Source: Schaalia sp. JY-X169
GTDB taxonomy: Bacteria > Actinomycetota > Actinomycetes > Actinomycetales > Actinomycetaceae
Assembly: GCF_014069575.1 (NCBI RefSeq)
Contig: NZ_CP059675.1
Coordinates: 2,294,001-2,358,000 of the forward strand
DNA length: 64,000 bases
Direction of reading: 5' to 3'
Positions within the stretch are counted from its first letter, which is position 1, and each line of letters opens with the position of its first letter. Both the position numbers and the translations under genes were made by a program. The notes beneath the pieces are model-generated. The model saw only the letters and a list, made by a program, of their open reading frames with translations. It did not search any database and had not been told where the DNA came from. Shown one piece after another: positions 10,701 to 18,629 of the stretch.

Positions 10701-10917
10701 CGTCCTTGCACAAATTGCGCGGGAGCTGGTCGACACCATGAGGAAAGATGTGCGGACCGACTGGACGGTGCGGGAAGACGTCAAGGCGCGGCTGCGAGCC
10801 AACGTGAAACGGCTGCTACGCAAGTACAAGTACCCGCCGGACCGCGCGCCGGAAGCAGTGCTGCAGGTCATGGCACAGATGGAGGCGATGGCGCCACGCC
10901 AGATCACAGTTGGATAG
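7735..10917 (+). CDS. hsdR: Type I restriction endonuclease subunit HsdR
   Basis: About 1060 residues. The N-terminal nuclease domain has D143 ... E157-L-K159 (FDAVLYVNGLPLSVVELKR), the type I D-ExK signature. Then come the translocase motor with Walker A TQGSGKSM (K307), DEAH (VDEAHRSHYD, from 412), AFTGTPI and the helicase motif MLTGFDAPPLHTIYLDRPL, and a long helical C-terminus that binds the M2S complex. I chose GTG 7735, one base after the hsdS stop; an upstream GTG at 7714 and another at 7741 are possible. All motifs are intact. Confidence 0.96.
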   Translation: MTVLFSEDALEHLMLDWLEESGWSVAAGASVAPGSGERTSWDDIVLHGSVAAALRNLNPEVPEEYLRQAAAEVLAPQSQDGITENYRLHSVLVSGYRGITYIDESGQQVTPTIRFISADVAKNRYLAVNQVTVADREYSRRFDAVLYVNGLPLSVVELKRSGDEATSAEMAFDQLQTYVAEFPMAFRFAVLVVASDGVTARYGTPFTPWNHFARWNVDEHGELVDEGYHGVRASDLELLVSGLLNVETFGEVQRDYVAFDASEKGLLKRIAKPHQYFAVKKAIDSTVRAVDSDGRAGVVWHTQGSGKSMEMELFTAKVMRHPRLANPTIIVITDRTELDNQLSDSFSSSTLLPEKPQKVVSRAALREELAQRRTGGIYFTTLQKFGLTEDEKAAGQRHPLLSDRRNIIVIVDEAHRSHYDNIDGYAAHLKSALPHATLIAFTGTPIAEGERDTRRVFGDDIDTYDLLRAVEDGATVPVAFEPRLIKLERAEGVRDADIDDAAEEATESLDEADRDRLQKSVAVLNTVYGSPQRLKELAGDLVKHWEVRRDLMQPFIGGPGKAMVVCSTRENAAKLYEEIIALRPEWHNEAPDKGVVKVVYTGSASDKPLIRQHVLRPSQSKAVKNRIKDIDDELELVIVKDMMLTGFDAPPLHTIYLDRPLKGALLMQTLARVNRTYRGKNDGLLVAYAPVTDNLAAAMKEWTQTTDKGGARGSGTTAAEAAEVAMDAVEELRALVGTEWKALVNQDPKRGWIRAIQQVATMLLSPKTPGNIDPQRPNKRLVAEKFKAIASGLARAYAIAANMPEMEPISHEVRFYEEVRVWMAKLEAQDRIARGEPLPEDVRRLLGDIIVTSTSTEGVIDIYKEAGLERPRLDALRGEWSEEVMQRGKAELAIEALKATLLAESGKVTKYNEVRKKVFSERVNELMNRYANQQLTAAEVIAAMAEMADDIIEEAKRGEQFDPPLEEDELTFYDLIAQNESAVDVLGGGVLAQIARELVDTMRKDVRTDWTVREDVKARLRANVKRLLRKYKYPPDRAPEAVLQVMAQMEAMAPRQITVG

Positions 10918-10935
10918 GCGCGGCGCCACTTGGTG

Positions 10936-11793
10936 TTACTCGGGCTTAGCCGCGTTGAACTCCTGCATCTTCTGGATGTAGCGTGGCATTTCGTCAGCCG
11001 GTAGCGGCTGAGGCCAGTCATCCGCACGGAAGTAAGCGTCGGTACCACCGTCTAGGAAGATGACAGAGCCACACAGGAAGTTAGCGGCCGGGGACAACAT
11101 AAAGATGACCCATTTGGCGACTTCCTCAGGCTTACCGAACTCCCGCACTGGGATTGGGAACGACTTGATGGCTTTGGCAAGCTCCGGGTCAGCCAGCTGC
11201 TTGTCGATCAGAGGCGTGCGAACCGCACCCGGCGCTAGGGCGTTGACGCGAATGCCGCGCCCTGCCCATTCCTCCGTGACGCCTATCGTGCGCATCCAGT
11301 GCGTGATAGCGATCTTTGAACCGGCATACATGAAGTTCGGGAAGGCGTCTGGGCCAGCAGCCTCACCAATCGCTAGGACTGAGTCCATGTCCCTTGCCTT
11401 GAAGGCTGCAATCAGTTCCTTGGGGATACCCGGAACAGTGGTGGTGGAGTTCGAAGAGAAGATGACAACTTTGGCGTTGCCTGCTGCTGCGAGAAGATCA
11501 TGGATTCCTTCCAGCAGCTCAACCACACCGAGGAAGTTGACCTTCGCGATCAGTTCTTCACGACCCGGGATTGGTCCAAGACCAGCAGCAAGAACAGCAC
11601 CATCAAGGCGGTTCCCGGCTGACTTATAGATCTCTTCAATTGCGTGGCGGCGACCGTCCTCGGTCGACAGGTCGGCGATCACGTCGGCATTGTGTAGGTC
11701 AACACCGATGGCGCGGTGACCCTCCCAACGCAACTGCTCAACTGCTGCTCGCCCCATACCGGAGGCTGCGCCGGTAACTACATATACTCCCAC
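10936..11793 (-). CDS. Short-chain dehydrogenase/reductase (SDR)
   Basis: 285 residues. Rossmann glycine motif TGAASGMG at the N-terminus, the Asp-containing adenine loop (IGVDLHNADV), VLAAGLG (NNAG-like strand) and a YxxxK catalytic pair at Y156/K160 with S upstream (FSSNSTTT). It ends GSVIFLDGGTDAYF, as in 3-alpha-hydroxysteroid dehydrogenase/carbonyl reductase-like SDRs. GTG start with AAGGAG about seven bases upstream. Convergent with hsdR, 18 bp apart. It should be an NAD(P)-dependent alcohol/ketone oxidoreductase; substrate unknown. Confidence 0.9.
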   Translation of the reverse strand: MGVYVVTGAASGMGRAAVEQLRWEGHRAIGVDLHNADVIADLSTEDGRRHAIEEIYKSAGNRLDGAVLAAGLGPIPGREELIAKVNFLGVVELLEGIHDLLAAAGNAKVVIFSSNSTTTVPGIPKELIAAFKARDMDSVLAIGEAAGPDAFPNFMYAGSKIAITHWMRTIGVTEEWAGRGIRVNALAPGAVRTPLIDKQLADPELAKAIKSFPIPVREFGKPEEVAKWVIFMLSPAANFLCGSVIFLDGGTDAYFRADDWPQPLPADEMPRYIQKMQEFNAAKPE

Positions 11794-11932
11794 TTTGGCT
11801 CCTTTGCCTTGCGTCTCAACTGAACTGGGCAGAAACGCCGGGTAGTGGCGTTACTGCCCACCATTCGATCGTACGCGCGGATCACGGCTAGCACGCAGGA
11901 AAGGCAGTGAAAGCCCACTTGAACACAACTGT

Positions 11933-11946
11933 ACGACACCTGTCGT
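11933..11946. promoter_or_regulatory. Inverted repeat upstream of the DUF2249 gene
   Basis: ACGACA-cc-TGTCGT is a perfect dyad with 6-bp arms, 56 bp before the start codon at 12002. Position and symmetry fit a dimeric repressor or activator operator. The regulator is not identifiable from sequence. Confidence 0.35.
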
Positions 11947-12001
11947 TTAGATGTATGGTGGCGGCATCAGCTTCCCAAGTCGATAAGTGTGAGGAACAGA
12001 A

Positions 12002-12295
12002 GTGCCTGAGAACATTGAGATTGCCAGCCAGAAGCCAGGCGGATGCGCGTGCGGACACACTGATGTGAGCACACCTGTGCTCGACGTTCGCACCATCCCA
12101 CACCAGATCCGCCACGCCACCATTCACGGGGCGTTCGACGCAATCGCGCCCGGGGACGCCCTCGTCCTTATCGCACCACACGCCCCGGTTCCCCTACTGC
12201 GGGAGCTTGAGGGTCGATTCCCGATCGACGTTGAATACCTTCAGGAGGGGCCGGAGGAATGGCACGTCAAGGTGACGCGAGGGTCTGCCGGCTGA
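12002..12295 (+). CDS. DUF2249 domain protein
   Basis: 97 residues, GTG start preceded by GAGGAA. The DUF2249 pattern is clear: VLDVRTIPHQIRHATIHGAFDAIAPGDALVLIAPHAP, then PLLRELEGRFP and a C-terminal W-V-K strand (EEWHVKV). The N-terminus carries CACGHTD, a small Cys/His cluster. Such proteins occur near nitric-oxide/denitrification and haem-hemerythrin genes in other bacteria and have a TusA-like fold; here there is no such neighbour. Biochemical role unknown. Confidence 0.9.
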   Translation: MPENIEIASQKPGGCACGHTDVSTPVLDVRTIPHQIRHATIHGAFDAIAPGDALVLIAPHAPVPLLRELEGRFPIDVEYLQEGPEEWHVKVTRGSAG

Positions 12296-12298
12296 CGG

Positions 12299-12991
12299 CT
12301 AACGCACCCGCTCAAAGACCGGCAGTGTCTCTAAGGTGACGGGAACGGTGATGGTTTGGCGTCCGCCAATAGGTTCGCCCTCTGTACCGAGCTGTTGCCA
12401 GGAACCGTCCGGCAGCGTGACGCTGCGAACTGTCGCGCCCTTCTCAAGCACAGGTGCCACCACATAGTCCGAACCAAGTATGAACTGGTCGGTGATGTCC
12501 GCAAGCGAGGCGTCCTCGTAGGCGAGCGGACGAATGACTGGCTCCCCGCTTCGGGTCGACTCCTCGGCGAGCCCCAGAATGACCGGCATCATCTGTTCAC
12601 GTGTCTCAACTGCATTCCTGACCGCGCGGTAGTGCGTTTCGTCGAGGACGCGGGAGGGCAGAACAGAGAACTGCATCATCGGTGACAGTGCAGCCAACTG
12701 GGCGTAGCGGACAAAGAACTCCTGGTCGACGCTCGACTGGTCTTCCATCGCATTGATTTCGCCACCCCCAATCATGTCGGGGCAGACAATGGCGTAACCC
12801 ATCATGGACTGTGCCAGCATCTCCGGAATCAGCGATCCCAGCCCCAGCAGACCCCACATGGGAGGCTTATCAGCAAGGCGCTGACCCAGGGGCTGTCCAG
12901 CCATGTTCCAGCATGCACGGAACTCGTTGAATGGATAGCGCAACCCAATGCGCGCCCAGTTCTGGCACATCTCAACCGGGGATGCCTGCAT
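12299..12991 (-). pseudogene. Glycoside hydrolase family 31 C-terminal remnant
   Basis: About 230 residues matching the C-terminal part of bacterial GH31 enzymes: NEFRACWNMAGQPLGQRLADK, CPDMIGGGE, FVRYAQLAALSPMMQFS, and the distal beta domain FILGSDYVVAPVLEKGATVRSVTLPDG. The catalytic-nucleophile half of the (beta/alpha)8 barrel is missing, because the N-terminus is replaced by a fused LacI fragment at 12.97-13.13 kb. The reading frame is otherwise clean, so the deletion may be recent, but the product should be inactive. Confidence 0.8.
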
Positions 12992-13133
12992 GAATCAGGC
13001 CGATGACGTTGGCGCGGTTCGAGGCAAGGGCTCGTGCATTGGCATTGGGGTGATAGCCGAGCTCTGTCATGGCGGCCTCGACACGCTCCCTTGTCTGAGG
13101 AGAAATTGAGCGCGTGCCGCTCTCACCAGTTTG
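12972..13133 (-). pseudogene. LacI-family regulator fragment
   Basis: About 50 codons with the second half of a LacI DNA-binding domain: SISPQTRERVEAAMTELGYH and PNANARALASNRANVIGLI. The first helix-turn-helix helices are missing upstream, where the sequence runs into the TadE-like gene, and the ligand-binding domain is missing downstream, where it joins the GH31 remnant in another frame. This is the scar of at least two breakpoints in a former sugar-utilisation locus. Confidence 0.75.
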
Positions 13134-13569
13134 GCGAGGGGCCAGCGCGGGCCCTTGCCGAGACGGCTGTGGTGAAGACAAACAGGGACACGGGTCTTTG
13201 GACCACGACCCTGGTGTCCGCGTCGGTGACCCAACATTCACTGAGAACCGCCCCGTTGCGTTTGGCGACCTCTTCCGCCTGAGCACACGGCAAACTCCGC
13301 GTGGGTGCAGCCTCAAAGACCGCAACTGAGGAGATGTCTGCCCCGGCTAGAGCAGCCATGTCCGCAACCGCTTGCACGTGAGTCTTGGCCGACCACACGG
13401 CGGTCACCGAAGAGATGAGGAGGGCAACCACCACCAGGGCGGCCGAGAAACCGGCAAACCAGATGGTCATAGAACCCTCCTCACCGCCTGTGGTGTCACC
13501 CGTGTCAATGGCACGCGTCCTCGGGCTCACCGAGCTGCGCCGAGCAAGAGCACCGGTCAGAGGGGACAT
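13123..13569 (-). CDS. Rv3654c-type TadE-like secretion-neighbourhood protein
   Basis: 148 residues from ATG 13569 with RBS AAGGAA. The N-terminal positively charged stretch is followed by GSMTIWFAGFSAALVVVALLI, a class III-type cleavage site and membrane helix, then a small domain with HVQAVADMAALAGAD and a cysteine pair (C83 in LPCAQAEEV, C96 in SECWVTD). This pattern marks the actinobacterial TadE-like pseudopilin of the helicase/secretion neighbourhood. The 3' end abuts a LacI remnant, and the last residues (GPSPNW) may come from the deletion junction. Last intact gene of the minus-strand Tad operon. Confidence 0.8.
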   Translation of the reverse strand: MSPLTGALARRSSVSPRTRAIDTGDTTGGEEGSMTIWFAGFSAALVVVALLISSVTAVWSAKTHVQAVADMAALAGADISSVAVFEAAPTRSLPCAQAEEVAKRNGAVLSECWVTDADTRVVVQRPVSLFVFTTAVSARARAGPSPNW

Positions 13570-13576
13570 TTCCTTC

Positions 13577-13960
13577 TTATCCACCGCCGAGGCCGCCAAC
13601 AAATGGTTCCTTTACCCCCGTGACTTCACACCTCACAGCCGGAGCCTGCCAGGGACCGACCTGGAATGGTGCTGCCGATGCCCTAGCAGTTATCCATGAG
13701 CCCGCGTCACTAACCTGAACCGCAACGTCCACCCGGGTCACAGCTGTTGGGCCCATGTCGGCCATGCCCAAGGAATGTGCCCTTGCAGCATCCCGGGCAA
13801 CCTGGCACACCTCCCCGTGCAGACCCGCAACCGAAACAGCCACAATCAGAGCCAAGGCCACAAAGACCACCCCACCCAGGGACAGAGCGGTCTCAACGGT
13901 AACCATCCCTTCCTCATGGTGATTTTTGGGGTTCTCTTCGCGCCGAGGACGAGTTCGCAA
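13577..13960 (-). CDS. TadE-family minor pilin
   Basis: The motif EEGMVTVETALSLGG is a prepilin-type cleavage site followed by a hydrophobic helix (VVFVALALIVAVSVAGL), then a short periplasmic domain with QVARDAARAHSLG and a conserved Cys in VRCEVTGV. I chose the TTG at 13960 because it has AGG at good spacing and the longer alternative (GTG 14047) would overlap the pilin gene with unlikely sequence. Seven bases separate its stop from the next gene. Role: pseudopilin of the Tad/Flp machinery, at the membrane. Confidence 0.8.
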   Translation of the reverse strand: MRTRPRREENPKNHHEEGMVTVETALSLGGVVFVALALIVAVSVAGLHGEVCQVARDAARAHSLGMADMGPTAVTRVDVAVQVSDAGSWITARASAAPFQVGPWQAPAVRCEVTGVKEPFVGGLGGG

Positions 13961-13991
13961 AGATACCTGACGCCGCGCCACCGCCTGACTC

Positions 13992-14234
13992 CTACAGAGA
14001 CAATGCGGACTGGATGATGCTGGTGAGCATGCCCTTAACGCCACCACTCTTCAGCACCGCCAGCAAGAGACCGGCAAATGCTGCGGTTGCAACTGCGCCC
14101 AGGGCGTACTCAACAGTCGTCGATCCTTCCTCCGCATCCGGGGCCGCCACGACGGCAAATGCCGACTCTGGCAGCCGCACAAGGGAGTCTTCTGATGGAC
14201 GCCCCACCATGTTGTTCGGTACCGGTAGTTTCAT
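13992..14234 (-). CDS. DUF4244 Flp-type pilin
   Basis: 80 residues. The prepilin-like sequence EEGSTTVEYALGAVATAAF is followed by the hydrophobic helix AGLLLAVLKSGGVKGMLTSI. This is the DUF4244 family, found only beside tadE in actinobacterial Tad loci and taken to be the major Flp-like pilin. A GGGG-containing RBS precedes the ATG. The 130-bp gap before it, after tadB, is the largest in the operon and could hold a separate promoter. Confidence 0.88.
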   Translation of the reverse strand: MKLPVPNNMVGRPSEDSLVRLPESAFAVVAAPDAEEGSTTVEYALGAVATAAFAGLLLAVLKSGGVKGMLTSIIQSALSL

Positions 14235-14370
14235 TTTGTTTCCCCTTCTTTCGTTTCTTTGAGCCGATTAGCTCAACCGTGCCGTGGGGTAACCATTGCT
14301 GAACGCAGATCCAGAATCCACCACCTCAAAGCAAATCTGTTGACAACACCAGATTCCTCGTCCTGTGGAT

Positions 14371-15513
14371 TCAACCCACACCCAGGAGCGTTTGACTGCC
14401 CAGCAAGGAGAAGACAATCGGAACCAAACCCAGCAAAACGAATGAGGGCAATAGCAGGAGACCCAGGGGAACAGCCAGCTTCACTGCGAGGCGCTCAGCA
14501 GCCTCCTTGGCCTGGCTAACGGTTTTACGCCGCGAATCACCAGCGACCTGCTCAAGGAGAGGTGTGGGGGAAACCCCGTCCTCCCACGCTGGCCGCAGCG
14601 CACGTTCAAGGAGTCCACCATCCGGAGGGCAGGGAGTCCAGGCTTCGTCCCAACGCGCGCCAAGCAACAGCTCCCGCGCGATCCGTCCGTAAGTCGGCTC
14701 TTGGAGCGAAGAGCCCAGTGACTCGAGGACGGAAGGTATCCCGCCCCCGCCTCGCAATCCGGAGACCATCAGATCGCAGAGTACGGGCGCCCGTAGCTCG
14801 TCCTGTGCTCTACCAGCAGCGTTACTGATGAGGCGCTGACTAGCCAAGTGTCCGGCAACACCCAGAACCACCCCGGTAGAACCCACCAAAGAGGGCACTA
14901 AACCAGAAAGGAACCAGGTCAGAGGCGCTGCACCCAGAGCCTCTCCGCCAAGAATGCCAACCACCGGAAGTGCAGTGAGAACCCGGGATGACAGGCGAGG
15001 GCCCGCAAAGGCGATTCTCTGCGCTGCCACAGCCTCTTCCAACTCGTTGAGGCTACGAGCACAGGACAGAAGAACATCCACCAGCGGCGCACCCGTTTCC
15101 ACTGAGAAACGCGTCGCTGCCACCACCATCTGTGAACCCTCGGTATCCATCGCTTCCAACGGCTCCGGGACACCGCTGCTTCCCATCGTCACATCCGAGT
15201 CACCGCTGGCTAACAGCCAGCTCCTCCTCCACGCTTCCTGTGTGCCACCCCCGGCCCTCAACCTGGTTGCCACCTGGACGCATAGTGCCGCCAAATCAAT
15301 GTCATCACCACCGCGTCTGGAACGCCGTCTCAGCAAGGGCACACCAGATTGTTGAGTCTTCCCAGAGGGATCCCCACCCGACGCTCCCGAATCAGCACGT
15401 GGAGTAAGCCCCTTGAGGATCTGCCTTTCTCTGGCACGCGATTGGGACCACACCACCCCAATAAACACGACGACAGAGACAACAAGGCCCGTTACCGCTG
15501 TCTCCAGATCCAT
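14371..15513 (-). CDS. tadB: TadB/TadC-like type II secretion system F-domain protein
   Basis: About 380 residues. One N-terminal helix (TGLVVSVVVFIGVVW), a basic linker, then a T2SSF-like domain with SVETGAPLVDVLLSCARSL, two helices near residues 170-215, a second cytoplasmic stretch (SGLRGGGGIPSVLESL) and two C-terminal helices ending PLGLLLLPSFVLLGLVPIVF. It forms the inner-membrane platform of the Tad apparatus. A TGATG overlap with tadA shows coupling. A single fused protein rather than separate tadB and tadC, as in other actinobacteria with compact loci. Confidence 0.85.
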   Translation of the reverse strand: MDLETAVTGLVVSVVVFIGVVWSQSRARERQILKGLTPRADSGASGGDPSGKTQQSGVPLLRRRSRRGGDDIDLAALCVQVATRLRAGGGTQEAWRRSWLLASGDSDVTMGSSGVPEPLEAMDTEGSQMVVAATRFSVETGAPLVDVLLSCARSLNELEEAVAAQRIAFAGPRLSSRVLTALPVVGILGGEALGAAPLTWFLSGLVPSLVGSTGVVLGVAGHLASQRLISNAAGRAQDELRAPVLCDLMVSGLRGGGGIPSVLESLGSSLQEPTYGRIARELLLGARWDEAWTPCPPDGGLLERALRPAWEDGVSPTPLLEQVAGDSRRKTVSQAKEAAERLAVKLAVPLGLLLLPSFVLLGLVPIVFSLLGSQTLLGVG

Positions 15514-16691
15514 CACTGTCGCCCAGACGCCGAGTTTGAGGCGTGCCTGCCACGAGGAACCTTGCGATCATCGCGCCAAGAGGTTGATCCCACCAACCGT
15601 TCATCCACCAGACGCAACTCCCCGATCGCCTGCACGTAGCGGCACCCGCCCTCGTCGCGATTGAGGAAAACAACCAGGTCAAAGGCAGAGGCCGCCATGG
15701 CCGCAACTGCTACACGCTCCATGTCTGCCAAAAGTCCGAGGGCGAGCAAACGGGCGGGGACGTCCTCGATCGAATTGGCGTGAATCGTTGCCATCCCTCC
15801 GCGGTGACCCGTGTTCAAAGCAGTGAGAACCTCACGCACTTCACCACCCCTGCACTCACCCAAAACCAGCCGGTCCGGCCGCATCCGCATACCGCCGCGC
15901 ACCAACTCCTCAAGACCAACACCTCCCTCACCCTCAATGTTGGCCGGACGTGCCTGCAGGGACACAACGTGGGGATGGTTGATGGCAAGCTCTGTAACCT
16001 CCTCGATCACCACAATCCGCTCATTTGCAGCAGATAGTCCCAGGAGAGTCGCAAGCAGAGTGGTCTTGCCAGCGCCGGTTGCGCCAGCGATGAGGATGGA
16101 AGCTCTGCTAGCAACGGCTTCCCGCAGCAGTTCCGCGGCGGCGGGTGACAGGGTCTGCCTTTCAACCAGGTCTTCCAAAGTGAATGGGTGAGAACGAAGA
16201 ACCCGCAGGGAGATTGATGTTCCACTCTGCGCCAAAGGAGGAATTACGGCATGCAGGCGAACCGGGCCTGGAAGAACACCGTCAACAATCGGCTTCGCAT
16301 CATCCAACCTCTGAGAAGCGGCGGCTGCCATGTGGGTTGCGAGCCTTCGAACCTGGTCCTCACCTTCAAGATGCAGGTCAACACGTTCCAAACCCGTTCC
16401 TCTGTCCACCCACGCGTTGACACCAGATATGACAACATCCGTCACCGCCGGTTGGCGCAGAAGAAGCCACAGGGGCGTGGACATGCCGACCCTGGCGGCC
16501 TGGATCTCATGCCACTGGTCAATCCGCGCCCGAGGGCCATCCGCGGGAGGACCGTGCTCTATGATCGCCTCCGACGCGCGCCCGCCCTCGGCAACCAGCC
16601 TGCGCGCCCCCGCGATCCCTAAGCGACCCACAGCTTCTCTTGAGTTCTTCTCCATCCTCGAGTCGACCCCAACCGCGGTGACCTGCGCCAT
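15513..16691 (-). CDS. tadA: TadA/CpaF-family secretion ATPase
   Basis: 392 residues. N-terminal helical region, then VTDVVISGVNAWVDRG and the RecA-like core with Walker A GATGAGKTTLL, Asp box (VVIEEVTELAI), Walker B (MRPDRLVLGECRGGE) and His box (LNTGHRGGMATIHANS). It powers assembly or export of Flp-like pilins at the inner membrane. The ATG at 16691 lies inside the 3' end of the upstream ssd-like gene; an internal ATG (16658) is an alternative. A basic tail follows the core. Confidence 0.93.
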   Translation of the reverse strand: MAQVTAVGVDSRMEKNSREAVGRLGIAGARRLVAEGGRASEAIIEHGPPADGPRARIDQWHEIQAARVGMSTPLWLLLRQPAVTDVVISGVNAWVDRGTGLERVDLHLEGEDQVRRLATHMAAAASQRLDDAKPIVDGVLPGPVRLHAVIPPLAQSGTSISLRVLRSHPFTLEDLVERQTLSPAAAELLREAVASRASILIAGATGAGKTTLLATLLGLSAANERIVVIEEVTELAINHPHVVSLQARPANIEGEGGVGLEELVRGGMRMRPDRLVLGECRGGEVREVLTALNTGHRGGMATIHANSIEDVPARLLALGLLADMERVAVAAMAASAFDLVVFLNRDEGGCRYVQAIGELRLVDERLVGSTSWRDDRKVPRGRHASNSASGRQ

Positions 16692-17587
16692 TTGAGATCG
16701 AACCTGTCAGCCACAGCATGAAAAATTGGATGGGGGCGCCCATTCAAGAGATAGAGCGGCTCCTGCACCTCGGAAGTGCTGGCTTTCCAACGCCCGAGAG
16801 CAGCTGCCCCGCGCTCATTACCAGTGCCAGTCAGCACCGTCAGCACCCTTTTCTCAGTGGTCTCCAACCTCTCAGCTAACTCAAACAGCGCATCAAGATG
16901 CACCCCACAATCGACGACAACACCGCGGTTCAGTGAGCGCGCAACAGCAAAAACCCGGTCATCATCCGGCCTTAGTGGAATCCCCAGGCTCATGGTCAAA
17001 GTTGGTACGCCAGCAATTCTGGGGAGGTTCGCTATCAGCCGTGGAGACGGCGGAAGATCACGGGGATCGATGTCGTCCCACACGAGTACTTCATCCTCCA
17101 GTGCCAGGTCACCACCCCAGTTACCCGCCGCGTCAAGAAGCACGGAACGCGATGCTCTGGCAAGCCGGTACGAGGCCGTCGTTGCCCCACCGCCACCATG
17201 CCACGCACCGACCAGGACAATCACATCTTCCTTGGCCCTCTCCCCCACATCGTCCTCGTCAGCCGCTCTTGAAAGCAGGTGCAGAAGTGCGACCTCGTCC
17301 CCTGGAATCACGATGTCGACATGTCCGTGCGCGTCACTGTCTTGCGCCCCAGTGACTGTGATTCGACGTAGGGAGGCAAACAGCTCCGGCACCTGGACGC
17401 CATGCTCCATCACTAAGATGTCGTTTCTCTTCACGCCTCTGCGGAGCGTGATCGCGCCATCAGCAACAACGGCAATGGGACGCAGCAGGGCCAGCCGACA
17501 CATGTCCGCAAGCGACTCACGTAGCTCCGCGTCCTCGGTCATGACCCACACCCTGGGACGTGGATGTTCGTTTGTTTCGTTATTCAT
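16619..17587 (-). CDS. ssd: CpaE/Ssd-like P-loop protein of the Tad locus
   Basis: About 322 residues from ATG 17587. The N-terminal receiver-like region (PRVWVMTEDAELRESLADMC) precedes a MinD/ParA-like domain. The P-loop is degenerate: GAWHGGGGATTAS has no Walker lysine, where the deviant Walker A would read KGGxGKT/S. The later strand motif VLLDAAGNWGGDLAL replaces the usual DLDxxxG. Known actinobacterial homologues (septum-site-determining Ssd) sit at the start of Tad operons and are thought to localise the machinery. ATP binding here is doubtful. Overlaps tadA by about 70 bp. Confidence 0.8.
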   Translation of the reverse strand: MNNETNEHPRPRVWVMTEDAELRESLADMCRLALLRPIAVVADGAITLRRGVKRNDILVMEHGVQVPELFASLRRITVTGAQDSDAHGHVDIVIPGDEVALLHLLSRAADEDDVGERAKEDVIVLVGAWHGGGGATTASYRLARASRSVLLDAAGNWGGDLALEDEVLVWDDIDPRDLPPSPRLIANLPRIAGVPTLTMSLGIPLRPDDDRVFAVARSLNRGVVVDCGVHLDALFELAERLETTEKRVLTVLTGTGNERGAAALGRWKASTSEVQEPLYLLNGRPHPIFHAVADRFDLKWRRSPRLGSTRGWRRTQEKLWVA

Positions 17588-17705
17588 ACCCCAAGAAAAC
17601 AAGATTGCGGGCATGCCTGCCACCACGAATTGGCCTCCCTGTGGAACACGCTGTAAACCGTGTATTGGGGACAAACTCCACGTTGCAGGTCTACTCCGGG
17701 AGTCC

Positions 17706-18452
17706 CTAGCGGGTTGGGAACCTTCCAGCTTGGACGGATCGTGCGACCACTTCCCCCGCGGCGCACCCGTCGATGACGCACCTGTTGACCAGTTCACTCC
17801 ATGCCGCATTTGGTGCCGCATGGTCGTTGACGATCCCCGCGTAGGTGGACCTGTTCCTCGATGGCCAGTCGGAGAGAACTGCAACACCGGTTGGTTCCAC
17901 GCCGGATCTTGCAAGCATCCATTTCGCGAATATCACGCCCGTTGCACCCGACCCGACCTCGAACAACTGATTGGAAACTATCAGGCGCCAGGACTCCGAC
18001 GCCTTGTGGAGCGCTGTGGTCTCAGGTTCCGCGCTGAGCGTTAGGAGTCGACGAAGCACGGTCGGCTCCCGGGGGACAGCAACGGAAGCCGGTGAAAGGA
18101 ACCCGGCTGCGACCAGGTACGAGCAGACATCTCGGTTGATCCCTGCCAACACTGCGGGAACGGCCCTGGGCGCACCGGCTTGGGATGGCTCGCGCTGGTT
18201 GAGGGCTGGAAGCTGCTGCTCGATCTCCCACACGGCCCTCCAGATTCCCAAGGTCTGCGCCTCACCAGCGTCAACTTGGTCGAGGGCGTCTGCTTGTGAG
18301 ACCAGCACCCTCAAGTCGGCAGCTGGCAGACGAACGCCCTCGATGAAGGAAATCCCCATTGCCTCCTGGATGGCCGCTTCTGCCCGGGCCTCACGCCACC
18401 GGCGCCGCAGACCTTCCGCAAAGCGGAGCTGGGAGCACGCGGAGTGCACCAT
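17706..18452 (-). CDS. Tad-locus-associated protein, distant Fic-like
   Basis: About 248 residues. I do not recognise it firmly. The C-terminal half (HKASESWRLIVSNQLFEVGS, then GATGVIFAKWMLARSGVEP) follows the helix-loop-helix layout of a Fic-fold family that sits at this position in other actinobacterial Tad loci, sometimes labelled oxidoreductase. The Fic motif HxFx(D/E)GNGR is not conserved, so AMP-transfer activity is unlikely. The frame extends to a TTG at 18551 without a ribosome-binding site; ATG 18452 with GGAG upstream is preferred. Divergent from the membrane protein gene at 18630. Confidence 0.55.
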   Translation of the reverse strand: MVHSACSQLRFAEGLRRRWREARAEAAIQEAMGISFIEGVRLPAADLRVLVSQADALDQVDAGEAQTLGIWRAVWEIEQQLPALNQREPSQAGAPRAVPAVLAGINRDVCSYLVAAGFLSPASVAVPREPTVLRRLLTLSAEPETTALHKASESWRLIVSNQLFEVGSGATGVIFAKWMLARSGVEPTGVAVLSDWPSRNRSTYAGIVNDHAAPNAAWSELVNRCVIDGCAAGEVVARSVQAGRFPTR

Positions 18453-18629
18453 GCCGTCTGTCGTCTCCACTCCGACCTCGCAATCAGTTTCATGGATCTT
18501 CAACGCCAATCCACGCCAGCTTAGGTGCGCCAAACACGAATAGTTGGACAATCAATGCAACGAGCCGGGCGGGGTCCTTTGGATCACGGCGTTGTAGCGA
18601 TATGTTTGCACCAAATAAGGAGGTCCCCA

